From contig JACKCH010000011.1 of NCBI GenBank assembly GCA_020634115.1, positions 744,001-808,000 of the forward strand: a stretch of 64,000 nucleotides of DNA, given 5' to 3'. This DNA is from Anaerolineaceae bacterium. GTDB taxonomy: Bacteria; Chloroflexota; Anaerolineae; Aggregatilineales; Phototrophicaceae. Below the pieces are notes generated by a model, which worked only from the letters and a program-made list of their open reading frames with translations, was not told the origin of the DNA and searched no databases. The first letter of the stretch is position 1. Each line of letters starts with the position of its first letter. Position numbers and translations under genes: made by a program. Positions 23,443 through 31,726 of the stretch are shown one piece after another.

Positions 23443-25680
23443 ATGCGACGACGGATACAGTTTGCAATAGGGATGGTTCTGCTAGCCGGGTTGACCGGAT
23501 GCGGGGCGCTGGGTGAATCAACCGGGGGAGCAGTCGCCGCGCCGATTCTGGCGCCAGCAGCAGCATCCCCGGCGGACGTGGTGACGAACTTCCTCAACGG
23601 CTGGAAGGCTCAGGACTACGCCGCTATGTATAACCTACTCAGTCAGCCGAGCAAAGACGCCTATGCGCTGTCTGTTTTCCAGGAAGTTTATCGCACCGCC
23701 ACCACCGCGATTGGCCTGACCGACCTGACTTTCACCATCCAGAATACCAGCATCCAGGGGGCGTCCGCCGCTATCACCTATGATGTGGTGCTGGAGTCCC
23801 CGGTTTTCGGCACGATTACCGATGCCGGGCGGATCATGCGCGTCATCCAGCAGCCCGGCGGGTGGGGCGTCGCCTGGTCGAGCATGGACATTTTCGACGG
23901 TCTGGCTGCCGGGGCGGAACTACGGGTGGTATCCCGCCGCCAGCCGCGTGCGAACATTTATGACCGTAACGGGCAGGTGCTGGTCGAAGAAAATGGCACA
24001 GTGGTTTCGCTGTATGTTGCCCAGGATCGCATGTCAAACATAGATGACTGCCTGGATTTACTGGGCGCGGTGCTGCTGCGCCAGCGGCGCGACCTGGAAG
24101 CCATTTTCAACGCGAATAATCTGGAAACGATCTTTTATGTGGGCGATATTGACACAGACACCAATGTCCAGCGCGGCCAGGAACTTGACTCGATCTGCGG
24201 CGTAACACGCTTCGAATATCCGATACGGCGGTATGCCGGGCATGGCGCGGCGGCGCATGTGACCGGCTATATCGGCCAGATTCCGGCGGAAGATGTGGCG
24301 CTCTGGCGCAGCCGGGGTTACAGTGAAACCGACCTGGTTGGGCAGGCCGGCATTGAACTGGAATACGAAACTGACCTGAGCGGCCAGGCCGAACGAGTCC
24401 TGCGGATTATCGCGCCGGGCGGCATTATCCTGCGTGAACTGGCGGGACGCGCTGGCAGCGACCCGCATACCGTCTCCCTCACGATTGATTGGGATCTACA
24501 GAAAATTGTCGCTCAGGCATTGGTGGATGCCTATAACTACGCCGAGCCGAACTGGGCCGGGCCAGGGATTTCTACCGGGGCGGGGGTGGTGGTGATGAGC
24601 GTCAACACCGGGGAGATTCTGGCACTGGCGAGCTGGCCGTCATTCGACCCCGGCATTTTTCACCCGGACAGCGCCCAACCGGATCGCGGCATCGTGATTA
24701 GCAACCTCGTCAGCAGCGCCCGCCAACCGCTGTTGAACCGGGCGGTGCAGGAGCAGTATTTCCCCGGCTCAACCTTCAAGATCGTCTCGACAGCAGCAGC
24801 AGCCTCCGAGGGATTATTTGGCCCAAATGACATCTTCTATTGTGGGTTGGAGTGGGATGGCCGCACCACGTTCGGGGATACACGCTCACCGCGTTCCGAC
24901 TGGCGCAAAACGGACGGCCTCGACCCGACGGGCGATATTACGATTTCTCAGGCGCTCACTTCGTCATGTGACCCCTTCTTCTATGAAGTGGGGGCAGAAC
25001 TTTTCACTCAGAAGGGTGCGAATGTTCTGGTCAACTATGCCCGCCGCCTGGGGTTGGGGATGCCCGTCGGCCTGGGCAGCGGCTTCCCCGAAGCGCCTGG
25101 TAATCTGGCACCGCCGACCAACGTGGAAGCAGCGATCAACAACGCCATTGGGCAGGGTGAAGTCCAGCTTCCGGTCTTGCAGATGGCGCGGATGGTGGCT
25201 GCGGTTGCCAACGGGGGTACGGTCTACCAGCCGTATATCGTACAGCAGATTGGCGGGCTGGATGGCACCGAACTGGCGTTTATCGCTGAACCGAAGGTGG
25301 AGGAAGAAAGCGGCCTCAGCCCGGAAGTAATTGACATCATCCACGAGGGGATGTGTGCCGTCACAACCGACCCTGACCGGGGAACGGCGGAGTTCGTTTT
25401 CGGGAACACCTCGTATACGGTCTGCGGCAAGACCGGCACAGCGCAGTCCGGTTTTACCGCGCCGCACGGTTGGTTCGTGGCTTTCGCTCCGGCGGAAGAC
25501 CCACAGATTGCGGTGGTGGTGATGACTGAGTTCTCGCGGGAAGGCTCGGAGACGGCAGCGCCGATTGTGCGCCGGATTCTGGATGGGTATTTCAACGCCC
25601 GTGTCGAACCTTTCCCCGGTTGGTGGAATACCGGACCGTATCACCCATTGGAAATCCCCGAAGGCGGTACGGGGGGGTAG
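23443..25680 (+). CDS. Class B penicillin-binding protein anchored as a lipoprotein
   Basis: D,D-transpeptidase that cross-links peptidoglycan, 745 residues. The N-terminus MRRRIQFAIGMVLLAGLTGC is a lipoprotein signal (lipobox LTGC, Cys 20), so the protein is tethered by lipid rather than by the usual transmembrane helix. An NTF2-like MecA_N-type domain follows (about 45-150: ADVVTNFLNGWKAQDYAAMY), then a PBP dimer domain (about 155-330) and the transpeptidase domain. The active-site motifs are SxxK in FPGSTFKIVS (about 442), SSCDPFFYEVG (about 506) and KTG in VCGKTGTAQSG (about 661). This layout matches the PBP2a/PBP3-like low-affinity group; resistance to beta-lactams is possible but not shown. 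Confidence 0.93.
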   Translation: MRRRIQFAIGMVLLAGLTGCGALGESTGGAVAAPILAPAAASPADVVTNFLNGWKAQDYAAMYNLLSQPSKDAYALSVFQEVYRTATTAIGLTDLTFTIQNTSIQGASAAITYDVVLESPVFGTITDAGRIMRVIQQPGGWGVAWSSMDIFDGLAAGAELRVVSRRQPRANIYDRNGQVLVEENGTVVSLYVAQDRMSNIDDCLDLLGAVLLRQRRDLEAIFNANNLETIFYVGDIDTDTNVQRGQELDSICGVTRFEYPIRRYAGHGAAAHVTGYIGQIPAEDVALWRSRGYSETDLVGQAGIELEYETDLSGQAERVLRIIAPGGIILRELAGRAGSDPHTVSLTIDWDLQKIVAQALVDAYNYAEPNWAGPGISTGAGVVVMSVNTGEILALASWPSFDPGIFHPDSAQPDRGIVISNLVSSARQPLLNRAVQEQYFPGSTFKIVSTAAAASEGLFGPNDIFYCGLEWDGRTTFGDTRSPRSDWRKTDGLDPTGDITISQALTSSCDPFFYEVGAELFTQKGANVLVNYARRLGLGMPVGLGSGFPEAPGNLAPPTNVEAAINNAIGQGEVQLPVLQMARMVAAVANGGTVYQPYIVQQIGGLDGTELAFIAEPKVEEESGLSPEVIDIIHEGMCAVTTDPDRGTAEFVFGNTSYTVCGKTGTAQSGFTAPHGWFVAFAPAEDPQIAVVVMTEFSREGSETAAPIVRRILDGYFNARVEPFPGWWNTGPYHPLEIPEGGTGG

Positions 25681-25693
25681 GCCTTTACAGCAA

Positions 25694-25725
25694 ACAGGGC
25701 GAGGAAAACCATCGCCTCGCCCTGT
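25694..25725. terminator. Hairpin between convergent genes, probable bidirectional terminator
   Basis: Perfect 11-bp stem ACAGGGCGAGG / CCTCGCCCTGT with a ten-base loop, 13 bp after the PBP stop and 21 bp before the end of the convergent gene. There is no strong T-tract on either side (TTTGC on the minus strand), so termination is likely but may be partial. Confidence 0.7.
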
Positions 25726-25746
25726 AAATCGGTCTATCTATCACAG

Positions 25747-26598
25747 TCAATTCGCCAGATGATACCATACGGTGGGAACCGGACACTGATCCCAGACGAA
25801 AACATACCATTTGTATTCATATGGGTTGGCGTTCAGGATATTCACCTGGAACTCGCCGGTTGTCAGGCGATAGAGTGCCACACCCTCATTCTCTGTCAGG
25901 AGTAGATTGCGCTCAGTAGGTATGCCTGCCACCTCAATATCGTCATAGAACAGGTTAATTGCCGGGGGGTCTATGCCGATGCCAGTGGCGGGGTCAATGC
26001 GGCGCACCTGGATACCATGCGCTTCGCAGTAGATCGCAACCGGGGCGGCGCGGTCTTCAATAGCGTGATTGATGCGCTCATCACCCGGCTCGAACTGTAC
26101 ATCGGGGGATGATGGGATGACGGCAGCATCAGGAAACGTGAACACCATGTACCCTGTGATAAGAAGCCGATTTATCCCGGTAGAACCGGTACTGATAACC
26201 AGACGGTCAAATGTTGCCGTTTGTGAATAGCCTTGAGTCGAGCATCCGGGTCTGATTTGAGAGTCAACCAAGACGCTGCCCAGGAATAGTTCAACCGAAC
26301 CGGTACCAGAGCAAACACCGTAATAGAAGTACGAAAACCAGACATCAGTAGCCGGGACATCGAGTGAGATTTCTATGGTGCCAACCGTATCCAGAAACAG
26401 ATAACCACCCCCGGTGTACGCAAGGCTGCCGGTACTGGAAAAAGTCAGGTGGGGTTCGGATAGCGCATCAACGGGTGTGAAATCGGGGTATTTAGCAAAA
26501 TCAACGATCACTAGCTGCGTCGCAGCAACGGATGAGAGCGGGATTATCAGACCAGCTAGAGTGAAAATGAACAGCACCTGCCAAAAACGTTTTATCAT
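25747..26598 (-). CDS. Secreted protein of unknown function
   Basis: 283 residues with a Sec signal peptide (KRFWQVLFIFTLAGLIIPLSSVAAT). The rest is beta-rich; the first half reads like a lectin or jelly-roll-type domain (LAYTGGGYLFLDTVGTIEISLDV in outline), and the end (GEFQVNILNANPYEYKWYVFVWDQCP) looks like a repeated surface-protein domain common in Chloroflexota. I do not recognise a named family. There is no membrane anchor or sortase motif, so it is probably exported or loosely attached. Confidence 0.7.
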   Translation of the reverse strand: MIKRFWQVLFIFTLAGLIIPLSSVAATQLVIVDFAKYPDFTPVDALSEPHLTFSSTGSLAYTGGGYLFLDTVGTIEISLDVPATDVWFSYFYYGVCSGTGSVELFLGSVLVDSQIRPGCSTQGYSQTATFDRLVISTGSTGINRLLITGYMVFTFPDAAVIPSSPDVQFEPGDERINHAIEDRAAPVAIYCEAHGIQVRRIDPATGIGIDPPAINLFYDDIEVAGIPTERNLLLTENEGVALYRLTTGEFQVNILNANPYEYKWYVFVWDQCPVPTVWYHLAN

Positions 26599-26680
26599 AA
26601 GCTGCTTCCATTCTTTATTAATAATGTAATTATGTAATCATCTTGGCATATTGTCAACCAGAGTCGCCAGGAGGGAAATC

Positions 26681-26917
26681 ATGGAAATCGTGGAGTGTAT
26701 TTCGTGCGATGGGTACGGCTGGTTCGAGGACGAGAACGGCGAGTCGCAGGACTGTAGCTGGTGCGGCGGTGTCGGCTACACCTACCGAGATGAGGCAGGG
26801 ATTGACCACCGCATCCCCTCGGCGGATTATGAGCGCATTTCGCCTGAACTGGAACGACTGGAAGCTGAACGCCTGCGCCGGATGGGGTATACCGGGAGTG
26901 TGAAGCGCCGCTGGTGA
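26681..26917 (+). CDS. Small DnaJ-type zinc-ribbon protein
   Basis: 78 residues. Two CxxCxGxG-type motifs, CISCDGYGW and CSWCGGVGY, stand 14 residues apart and should bind one zinc, as in the central domain of DnaJ or small bacterial zinc-finger proteins. The rest is charged and helical (PELERLEAERLRRMGY). The ATG at 26681 has AGGAGG seven bases ahead; the upstream GTG-initiated extension has none. Role unknown. Confidence 0.75.
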   Translation: MEIVECISCDGYGWFEDENGESQDCSWCGGVGYTYRDEAGIDHRIPSADYERISPELERLEAERLRRMGYTGSVKRRW

Positions 26918-26938
26918 ATAGGGCTGTGCCGGAATTGT

Positions 26939-27122
26939 CAGGGCAATCGCATCAAATTTATTCTGTACAAAATGGCCCTTTCTGACCCCTCCCCGTAAAC
27001 GGGGCGGGGACTGGTCAGGCAGGACAAATAAGTCTCCCCTGCTCGTGGGGGAGATTTAGAGGGGGTAAAAAAGCCAAAAGCGTACATCAGTACGAAATTT
27101 CCATTTTGATGCAATCGTCCTG
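26939..27122. repeat. TIR element (family B), copy 4, complete
   Basis: 184-bp copy starting CAGGGCAATCGCATCAAA and ending TTTTGATGCAATCGTCCTG: the terminal repeats match at 15 or more of 19 positions. It lacks one CCCTAACC block of other copies. It fills the spacer between the zinc-ribbon gene and the BMP-type ABC operon. Confidence 0.85.
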
Positions 27123-27207
27123 CGCCCGCGCTGGAATGGTGTGCAACCACCGCCAAAATGGGTACAATGTGGCCTTCACAGCGATTTCTCAGACAGGCGG
27201 TTGGCTG

Positions 27208-28797
27208 ATGCACATTGAACTCCGTCATATTCACAAGCGATTTGGCCCGGTTCACGCCAATAATGACATCAACCTCACCTTTGGCAGCGGGCGGATTATC
27301 GGCATCCTGGGAGAAAACGGGGCGGGTAAATCCACCCTCATGAAAACCCTCTCCGGTTTCCAATCTGCTGACAGCGGCGAAATCTGGCTGGACGGCAAAC
27401 ACGTCGACTATACCGGCCCGGAAGCGGCGATTCAAAACGGGGTCGGCATGTTGCAGCAAGATCCGCTGGACGTGGCCGCCTTCACCGTACTGGAAAACTT
27501 CACCTACGGGCAACCGGGTTCGTTCCTGCCCAACCGGAAGGCCGCCCGCCACCAGTTGGCCGAGCTTTCCCGCCGTTTCGGGTTCGAACTCGACCCAGAA
27601 ACGCCTATCGCACAGATTTCCATTGGGCAGCGGCAGCAGTTGGAGATTGTGCGCCTGTTGGCGTTGGGCGTGCGGACGCTGATTCTGGACGAACCCACCA
27701 CCGGCATTTCCGCCGAGCAAAAGACCATCCTCTTTGACGCACTGCGCACCCTGGCGACCCGCGACTCCATGACGGTGCTGCTGGTTTCCCACAAGCTGGA
27801 AGACGTGATCGCGCTGTGTCACGAAGTGGCCGTGCTGCGGGCTGGACAGGTGGTCGGCACGCGGGACATGCCCGCCACCACCGGCCAACTGGTCACGATG
27901 ATGTTCGGCCAGGAACTCAAGCCGCACACCCGCGAACGCGAGGATTTGAGCACCGCCCCGGTTGCCCTGGAACTGGCCGGGGTGACGCTGCGCGGCAAAC
28001 GGGTCACGGTAGAAAACTTCTCGCTCAAGATTCGCGCCGGGGAAATCGTTGGACTGGCCGGGCTGGATGGCAGCGGCCAGGAGATGGCGCTACGGGCAGC
28101 GGTTGGCCTGGAAAAACCGCAGGATGGGCGGGTGCTGATCCAGGGATCGCCGATTTTTGCCAGCCGTCTGGAACAGTGGTTGGCGCACCTCGAAGACGTG
28201 TTGCGCTCCAGTGAGCGGCTCTTTATCCCTCGTTTCCTGGTTTCGCTGCTGCTGACCGTCGTCTCTGACCAGCCGTACCGGCGTTTTTTGGAGCGCGGGG
28301 TCGCCTTCGGCGCGGCGGGGCGGCTGGAAGAAGGCCTCGTCGCTGGGCTGACGCTCACCGAACACATTGCCATTGTGACCGAAAGGCAAACGCTGGTGGA
28401 CTGGGGCCGGGCGGCCCAACACACCGCCGCCCAGATGAAAACCTATGATGTGCGGGGCCGCCCCGAAAGCCAGATTGAGACGCTTTCTGGTGGTAACCAG
28501 CAGCGCATGTTGATGGCACTCATGCCGGAAAAGCCGGTGCTGATGGTGCTGGAACAGCCAACGCGCGGCCTGGATGTGGACTCGGCGCGGTGGATCTGGC
28601 AGCAGCTCCTCAGCCGTCAGGCCAAAGGCACAGCCATCCTGTTCAGTTCGCCGGAACTGGATGAACTGGTCGCCTATAGTGACCGTATCCTGGTTTTTTA
28701 TGCCGGGCAGGTTTTTGAAGTCCCGGACGCCAGCCGCACCAGCGCCGACGAAATCGGGCATCTCATCGGCGGCCACTTTGAGGAGCAAACCACATGA
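27208..28797 (+). CDS. BMP-type (nucleoside/simple sugar) ABC importer, double ATP-binding protein
   Basis: Fused ATPase of the NupA/YufO family (529 residues). The first domain is complete: GENGAGKST, ISIGQRQQLEI, LILDEPTTGIS. The second domain has the degenerate Walker A GLDGSGQEM (no Lys), as usual in this family, and keeps LSGGNQQRML and LMVLEQPTRGLDV. Between its Walker A and signature lies a hydrophobic-basic stretch of about 40 residues (LRSSERLFIPRFLVSLLLTVV) that looks like an insertion. The ATG at 27208 fits the family's N-terminus MHIELRHIHKRFG; earlier starts would enter the repeat. It overlaps the next gene by ATGA. Confidence 0.9.
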   Translation: MHIELRHIHKRFGPVHANNDINLTFGSGRIIGILGENGAGKSTLMKTLSGFQSADSGEIWLDGKHVDYTGPEAAIQNGVGMLQQDPLDVAAFTVLENFTYGQPGSFLPNRKAARHQLAELSRRFGFELDPETPIAQISIGQRQQLEIVRLLALGVRTLILDEPTTGISAEQKTILFDALRTLATRDSMTVLLVSHKLEDVIALCHEVAVLRAGQVVGTRDMPATTGQLVTMMFGQELKPHTREREDLSTAPVALELAGVTLRGKRVTVENFSLKIRAGEIVGLAGLDGSGQEMALRAAVGLEKPQDGRVLIQGSPIFASRLEQWLAHLEDVLRSSERLFIPRFLVSLLLTVVSDQPYRRFLERGVAFGAAGRLEEGLVAGLTLTEHIAIVTERQTLVDWGRAAQHTAAQMKTYDVRGRPESQIETLSGGNQQRMLMALMPEKPVLMVLEQPTRGLDVDSARWIWQQLLSRQAKGTAILFSSPELDELVAYSDRILVFYAGQVFEVPDASRTSADEIGHLIGGHFEEQTT

Positions 28798-29891
28798 AAA
28801 ATCGGTCTACTGCACTGCAAATCGCCCTGACTATCCTGCCGATTGCCCTTTCCCTGGCGATTACGGCGCTGCTGATTATGGCGGTGGGCGCTGACCCCCG
28901 CGCCGTATTTGAAAAAGTGTGGGAGGGAGCGTTCCGCGATGAGCGTTCCGTCGCTCAGGTGGTCAATTTCTGGATTCCGCTGACATTGGTGAGCATGGGG
29001 CTGGTCGTCACCTTCACCGCCGGGTTGTGGAATATCGGCGTCGAAGGGCAGATGATGGTGGGCGCGGTGTTCGCATCGTGGGCGGCGCTGTCCGTTACGC
29101 TCGACCCGATTATCCTCGTTCCGCTGGAGATTATTCTGGCGGCAATCGGCGGGATGCTGTGGGCGCTGCTGGTGGGCGTCCTCAAGACCCGTATGGGCGT
29201 GCATGAAATTTTCGGCGGCGTGGCGCTTAACGCGCTGGCGAACGTCTTTTCCATCTACCTTATCACCGGCCCCTGGCAACCACCCGAAGGGGGTAGCCTG
29301 CAATCCACCCCGCCGTTCCCGGAAGGGGCGTTACTGCCGCCCCTGTCAGATACCTTCCGCGTGAGTCTGCTGGCGCTGGTGATCGTCGTTGTGGCGGTGG
29401 TCGGGGTGGTGCTCGCGCTGCGTGGTACGCGCTGGGGCTTGCAGTTGAAAGCCACCGGTAAGAATGCGCGTTCGGCCTTGCTGTTGGGTGTCCCGACTGA
29501 ACGGAGTTCCCTCACCGCGTTTATGGTGTGCGGCGGGCTGGCCGGTATCGCCGGGTCGTACCGGGTACTGTTCACCTATGGCAGCCTGCGCCCGCTGGTT
29601 TCCGGCGGCATCGGGTTTCTCGGCCTGTTGGTCGTGCTGTTGATCGCCACGCGGGGGATATGGGCGCCGTTTGTCGCCTTTGGCTTTGCCGCTATCCTGG
29701 GGGGCAGCACCCGCCTGAAGATCGCCCTGCAATTGGACGCTTCGTTGGCTGGTGTGCTGCAAGGCTTCCTGGTGCTGACCGTCCTGCTCTCGAACGGGCT
29801 GCGGCAGCGGCTCAACCGGGGCGCTGATGCTGCCCCATTCGTGCCTGCACCTGCTGAAACGGTTTCCCCGGAGGGTTTGCCCCATGAATGA
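28794..29891 (+). CDS. BMP-type ABC importer, permease 1
   Basis: 365-residue multi-span inner-membrane permease of the NupP/YufP type, with the conserved VTFTAGLWNIGVEGQMMVGAV block, VHEIFGGVALNALAN and, near the end, GFLGLLVVLLIATRGIWAP. It would form the channel for nucleosides or related compounds with the second permease and the fused ATPase. It starts within the upstream stop (ATGA) and ends 8 bp inside the next gene. The C-terminal 25 residues are Pro/Ala-rich. Confidence 0.9.
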   Translation: MKNRSTALQIALTILPIALSLAITALLIMAVGADPRAVFEKVWEGAFRDERSVAQVVNFWIPLTLVSMGLVVTFTAGLWNIGVEGQMMVGAVFASWAALSVTLDPIILVPLEIILAAIGGMLWALLVGVLKTRMGVHEIFGGVALNALANVFSIYLITGPWQPPEGGSLQSTPPFPEGALLPPLSDTFRVSLLALVIVVVAVVGVVLALRGTRWGLQLKATGKNARSALLLGVPTERSSLTAFMVCGGLAGIAGSYRVLFTYGSLRPLVSGGIGFLGLLVVLLIATRGIWAPFVAFGFAAILGGSTRLKIALQLDASLAGVLQGFLVLTVLLSNGLRQRLNRGADAAPFVPAPAETVSPEGLPHE

Positions 29892-30861
29892 AGAACTGAT
29901 TAACACGCTGCGCAGTGTGGTCGCCAACGCGACGCCGCTGGTGATCGCCAGCCTGGGCGAAACCATCACCGAACGCGCCGGGGTCGTCAACCTGTCGTTA
30001 GACGGGAGTATCATCCTCTCTGCGATGGTGGGGTTTGTGGCGGCGCTGGCCGCTGGCAGCCCGCTGGTAGGTATCCTGGTGGCGATGCTGGCGGGCATGA
30101 TTATCGCCCTGATAATCGCTGTCGCCGATATTGAACTCCGACAGGATCAGGTGGCGATTGGGTTTATCCTCACGCTGCTGGCAACCGATCTGGCGACGTT
30201 TGTCGGACAGGATTACACCCGCATCCCCGGCCCACAGATTCTCACGACGCCGCTGCCGGTGCTGAAGGATGTGCCAATCGTCGGCCCGATTTTCTTCAAC
30301 CAGAGTATCCTGGTGTATATCAGTTATTTCCTGGTGTTTGGCGTGTGGTTCTGGCTGTTCCGCACCCGCCCCGGCCTGGCGCATCGCTCGGTGGGCGAAC
30401 GCCCGGAGACGGCCTTCGCACGCGGCGCAAAAGTCAACCGCCTGCGCTATATCTATACGGCGGTGGGCGGCGCGTTGGTGGGACTGGCAGGCGCGGCCTA
30501 CTCCCTGAGCGTCAAACCGGGTTGGGCGACACCCCCCAACATGCAGGGCGACGGGTGGATTGCGCTGGCGATTGTGATTTTTGGCGGCTGGCATCCGTTC
30601 CGCGTGGTGCTGGGGGCGTATCTGTTCGCCGGACTGCGGGCGCTCTCGTCAGCCATCCAGCGCAGCCCGGATATTCAGATTTCGATTATCCTGCTGAATG
30701 CCGTCCCCTGGCTGCTGATGATTATCACCCTGCTGCTGGTGAGCAGCGGTAGTATTGAGCGGTTGGTGAAAGCCCTGCCGCGCCCGGTACAGAAATGGAC
30801 GCGCAACTTCCTGCGCTCCGATCCCCCGGCGGCGCTGGGGACGCGCTTCGAGCCGGATTAG
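29884..30861 (+). CDS. BMP-type ABC importer, permease 2
   Basis: NupQ/YufQ-type permease of 325 residues. ATPLVIASLGETITERAGVVNLSLDG is the family N-terminus; later come FILTLLATDLATFVGQDYTR, the cytoplasmic loop SVGERPETAFARGAKVNRLRYIY and DGWIALAIVIFGGWHPFRVVLGAYLF. I use ATG 29884, which overlaps the previous gene by 8 bp; a start at 29827 would run deep into it. No BMP-family binding-protein gene is next to this operon, although one is needed for uptake; it may be encoded elsewhere. Confidence 0.9.
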   Translation: MNEELINTLRSVVANATPLVIASLGETITERAGVVNLSLDGSIILSAMVGFVAALAAGSPLVGILVAMLAGMIIALIIAVADIELRQDQVAIGFILTLLATDLATFVGQDYTRIPGPQILTTPLPVLKDVPIVGPIFFNQSILVYISYFLVFGVWFWLFRTRPGLAHRSVGERPETAFARGAKVNRLRYIYTAVGGALVGLAGAAYSLSVKPGWATPPNMQGDGWIALAIVIFGGWHPFRVVLGAYLFAGLRALSSAIQRSPDIQISIILLNAVPWLLMIITLLLVSSGSIERLVKALPRPVQKWTRNFLRSDPPAALGTRFEPD

Positions 30862-30902
30862 GCGGGGTGGTGCGATTGCGCCAGGGATAGTGTGGGTTTC
30901 CT

Positions 30903-30936
30903 GTAGTCCGGCGGACGCCCAGAAGGGCGTCCCTAC
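30903..30936. repeat. GTAGGGAC-type palindromic unit
   Basis: The unit reads GTCCGGCGGACGCCCAGAAG then GGCGTCCCTAC, with stem GGACGCCC / GGGCGTCC. It lies at the convergent junction of the ABC importer operon and the next minus-strand gene, where the hairpin could end both transcripts. Similar units lie at 4581, 6480, 51205 and 53860. Confidence 0.7.
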
Positions 30937-31187
30937 TTCAGGGCTTGAACCTGGATTTTGCGGTTGCCCACCGCCGTCAGCAGGCGCGACAAAATATCCG
31001 TCTGCTGGAGTTCCTGGCGGTCAATGTCAATCGTGATCCGCACTTTTTCCGGCAGGTCGGAGTCGTCTTCGGTAAACTGAACGTGGACACCCTCGAAGAG
31101 TTCCGGTTGCTGTTGGCGCAGCGCCAGCAGTTTGTTTGCCAGTTCGTCCGGCAGCGTAATTTCGTAGATTGTCTTATTCGCGCTCAT
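30933..31187 (-). CDS. Small hypothetical protein, partner of 31174-31476
   Basis: About 84 residues, acidic and helical (LPDELANKLLALRQQQPELFEG, PEKVRITIDIDRQEL). No family recognised. I place the start at the ATG at 31187, where GGAG lies seven bases ahead, so the start overlaps the last codons of the upstream gene (ends at 31174). The overlap indicates co-translation of the two small proteins. Confidence 0.55.
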   Translation of the reverse strand: MSANKTIYEITLPDELANKLLALRQQQPELFEGVHVQFTEDDSDLPEKVRITIDIDRQELQQTDILSRLLTAVGNRKIQVQALK

Positions 31188-31476
31188 CATCTCGCTCCAC
31201 CACGATTCGTACATTCATCCCGAACGCGGCTTTCAACCAGGTTTCGATCAACGGCAGGATGTCGGTGGTTGGGTCATTGATTTCGATGACCATCCGCGCT
31301 GGGGTTTCCCCGCCTTCATTGGGTTGACCGGATGCCGGCGGGTGAATTTGCACATTCACCGATTCAACCACAATGTTCAGCCCGATAATCCGAGCGTCGC
31401 CTTCCACACGCTCCGCAGTCTGCTGGATGCGAATCGTCGGCGTTGAGGCAGCGGGAGAAGTCGAATCGTCACTCAT
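31174..31476 (-). CDS. Small hypothetical protein, unknown family
   Basis: 100 residues with a Ser/Thr/Pro-rich start and then a beta-rich body (TAERVEGDARIIGLNIVVESVNVQ in outline, ARMVIEINDPTTDILPLIETWL). I do not recognise a family and see no membrane segment or signal peptide. It overlaps the following small gene by about 14 bp. The pair is isolated between the ABC importer operon and metK. Confidence 0.5.
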   Translation of the reverse strand: MSDDSTSPAASTPTIRIQQTAERVEGDARIIGLNIVVESVNVQIHPPASGQPNEGGETPARMVIEINDPTTDILPLIETWLKAAFGMNVRIVVERDDERE

Positions 31477-31660
31477 ACTGTCATTGTGGCAGAATTACGC
31501 CCCGAACGCAAGCAAAATCGCCTTTTAGCTGTGGGCTGCTGGTCGTTGGCAAAATATCTTTCCCAGCAAGTTTCACAATAACAGACACAGGGGCAGCCTT
31601 GCCCAGGGGAGGGTACATTGACCCTCCCCTACATAGCCAGAGGCCAACAGCGCACGAAGA

Positions 31661-31690
31661 CAAAAAAACAGCGGGCGCTAAACCCGCTGT
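31661..31690 (-). terminator. Rho-independent terminator of metK
   Basis: Read on the minus strand: stem ACAGCGGG / CCCGCTGT with a seven-base loop, followed by TTTTTTTG. It starts 37 bp after the metK stop and is a canonical intrinsic terminator. Confidence 0.9.
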
Positions 31691-31726
31691 CTCGTATTTA
31701 CTTACTGGTACTGGTGCGGAATGCGG

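Noticed and set aside
26938..27927. Minus-strand open frame (329 codons) covering the repeat element and the ABC ATPase
   Set aside because: The plus-strand ATPase motifs are unmistakable; this frame is His/Gln/Arg-rich without motifs.
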